Shown one piece after another: positions 62,491 through 64,000 of a DNA stretch of 64,000 nucleotides. The notes beneath the pieces are model-generated. The model searched no databases, was not told where the DNA came from, and was given only the letters and a program-made list of their open reading frames with translations. The position numbers and the translations under genes are program-made. Every line of letters starts with the position of its first letter. The stretch's first letter is position 1. This DNA is from Anisakis pegreffii (lineage: Eukaryota; Nematoda; Chromadorea; Rhabditida; Anisakidae): the NCBI GenBank assembly GCA_035041965.1, contig JAPYMA010000726.1, forward strand, positions 147,265 through 211,264, in the 5' to 3' direction.

Positions 62491-64000
62491 TCATTGCAAC
62501 ATCAGTCTGGCTGTCACTAAATAGCACTACGAGAAGACGTTCTTCGAGTCACCAGTCAGCGACTCGACTCTACAGGTGAGCGGTCCAGGCGAACTTTCCA
62601 GACCTACCGCTAACTTCATAAGGCTATTCATACCCTACGCTCATGAAACTCAGTTTTATAGGGATATTTTTCTTCCTTTGATATGCCAGTGTAGCTATTC
62701 TAAACAAAACTAAAGAACCCCTAATGCTTCTCCTACCATTCATCATTTCCTCCCTACATATTTGATGGACCTAATGTCCAAAAAAGGAACACAATAAGAA
62801 AAAGTAAGAAATGAACTGGCCTGTATTGTCGAAGATGATTTGTCGTGGTGGAAGGTCCTCCACCAAATCCAACGTCCATGGAGGAACTGAAACATACGTA
62901 ATAATTGGAAATAAAGATCTATCAGAGCACATTACAAAAAACGCATTCGGCAAGCTGAGAAAGTCGTCAACAACGAAGAGAAACGAAAACATTTCAATCA
63001 CCTCTTGCGAAACTCAATATTCCTAGGGTATTTCATCAAAAACCTGAAGAACCTAATCTATTATCAGCATCATCATCGTTCCATCGAATGAGGAACGTTA
63101 TTGAAAAGCAAAATTGGTGAATACCAATTCTGCGATACTTAATCGCATAATTTATGTCTAATTTAAAAAGTACACGAAAACGACGATAAAATGCAAATTT
63201 ATCGGTGATGAAGCAACTCTTCAGGAGAGAGCTGAAGTATACTTCATAAATATGCTAAATTCGTTAATTTCACGCAAATTAATTATCATTTGCGCAATTA
63301 ATGTAGGTAATTAATCACATAATTAAAATTAATTAGTCTATATAACGAAAAAAGTTGAGTATATGGACATGAACTGAACGAACCAATAGTTCGTAACGGG
63401 AGGAATCACTTCGGAATCGTTGTGTGTGTAGTTTGTAGCGGTATAGTATAGTGGGAAAGTGAGGGCGAATATGGCTCAAGCAAAATGACTGCTCTGAAAA
63501 GCGTGTGAGCATCAGAAATAATGCTCACCTGGGCGAATCGCTTGATTCAACAAATCGATCGACAAAGACGATCGTCTTAGGATTCATTTTTTGTTGATTC
63601 TATTTTAACCGTAATCTTGAACTAGTGAGATGTTCCCGCAAGTGAAAGTAGCCACTGCAGTAATGCAATGTCAGCAGCCAATCAAATGCTTCCTTTAGTT
63701 AGCTCTCCAACTATCGTATCAGTTCTTTTCTCGCAACACTCAATTGCCATTGGCTGTTTCTTAGCAAGGTTAAGGCATGCAGACACCACTTGATTTGTGG
63801 CATTCCGTTGTCACTGATGCTTTCAATTCATGCGGGATCGTATTAAGCGAGCTCGCAAGATAACACAAGGTAACGGAAGCATTTGAAAGCTGTGAATCTT
63901 TGGATTCCCCCATCCGACTGCAAGAACTTATTAGTTCCACAACTGTAATCTTGAAAGACGATCGAAAGCAACACCATGCCTAAATATCTCATTCATAAAT
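62491..64000. other. Stretch without a firmly supported gene
   Basis: A plus-strand frame from ATG 62811 to 63026 (71 codons, MNWPVLSKMICRGGRSSTKS at the start) is the only sizeable frame; it has no recognised domain and overlaps an equally open minus frame. A perfect 8-bp hairpin GTGAGCAT/ATGCTCAC lies at 63505-63528. The rest is AT-rich. Confidence 0.35.

Noticed and set aside
1..64000. CRISPR arrays, bacterial operons, rRNA or spliced-leader RNA genes
   Set aside because: The DNA is eukaryotic with introns; no direct-repeat/spacer pattern, and no 5S, snRNA or SL exon sequence was recognised on either strand.

Overview
The window reads as AT-rich nuclear DNA of a nematode. Genes are broken into short exons with introns of about 50 bp to several kb. 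Acceptors are mostly TTTCAG, and two genes have an acceptor a few bases before the start codon, as expected for spliced-leader trans-splicing. The recognisable genes fit this: a MEC-2-type stomatin with a nematode-style cytoplasmic tail and a seven-helix chemoreceptor with the RYQxxEN motif of the Sra/Srab/Sre group. All exon models were built by eye from splice signals, reading-phase agreement and family similarity. I cannot name the species.

Layout. 1-18,560 (+): a mec-2-like gene, entered after its start. Seven exons carry the stomatin domain, one carries a Cys-rich tail, and alternative 3' exons follow, including one of 2.9 kb. 18.6-25.3 kb: no supported gene, but a cluster of foldback sequences at 20.9-22.1 kb. 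25,301-28,665 (+): a complete six-exon chemoreceptor gene. 29-46.9 kb: long stretches with no named gene. Within it are a 29-bp minisatellite at 30.3 kb and three weak 3'-end exon chains (32.7-33.1, 37.7-39.2 and 40.9-42.5 kb). 46,984-49,422 (+): an unrecognised single-pass membrane protein. 49.8-50.2 kb: a second array of the same minisatellite. 50,679-54,209 (-): a complete nine-exon TMEM144 homologue. 55,957-58,444 (-): a complete nine-exon DNAJC8 homologue. 58.4-64 kb: repeat-rich DNA with palindromes, a foldback, an A/C-only-like tract, an orphan histone-type 3' hairpin, a ~550-bp tandem repeat and GC-rich patches.

The genes do not form one pathway. The two sensory genes (mechanosensory stomatin, chemoreceptor) are about 7 kb apart on the same strand. 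TMEM144 and DNAJC8 are on the opposite strand, 1.7 kb apart, which is wide for a nematode operon. The most useful novelty leads are the giant alternative tail of the stomatin gene, the two-locus minisatellite with inverted units, the foldback cluster, and the orphan histone hairpin beside the tandem repeat.
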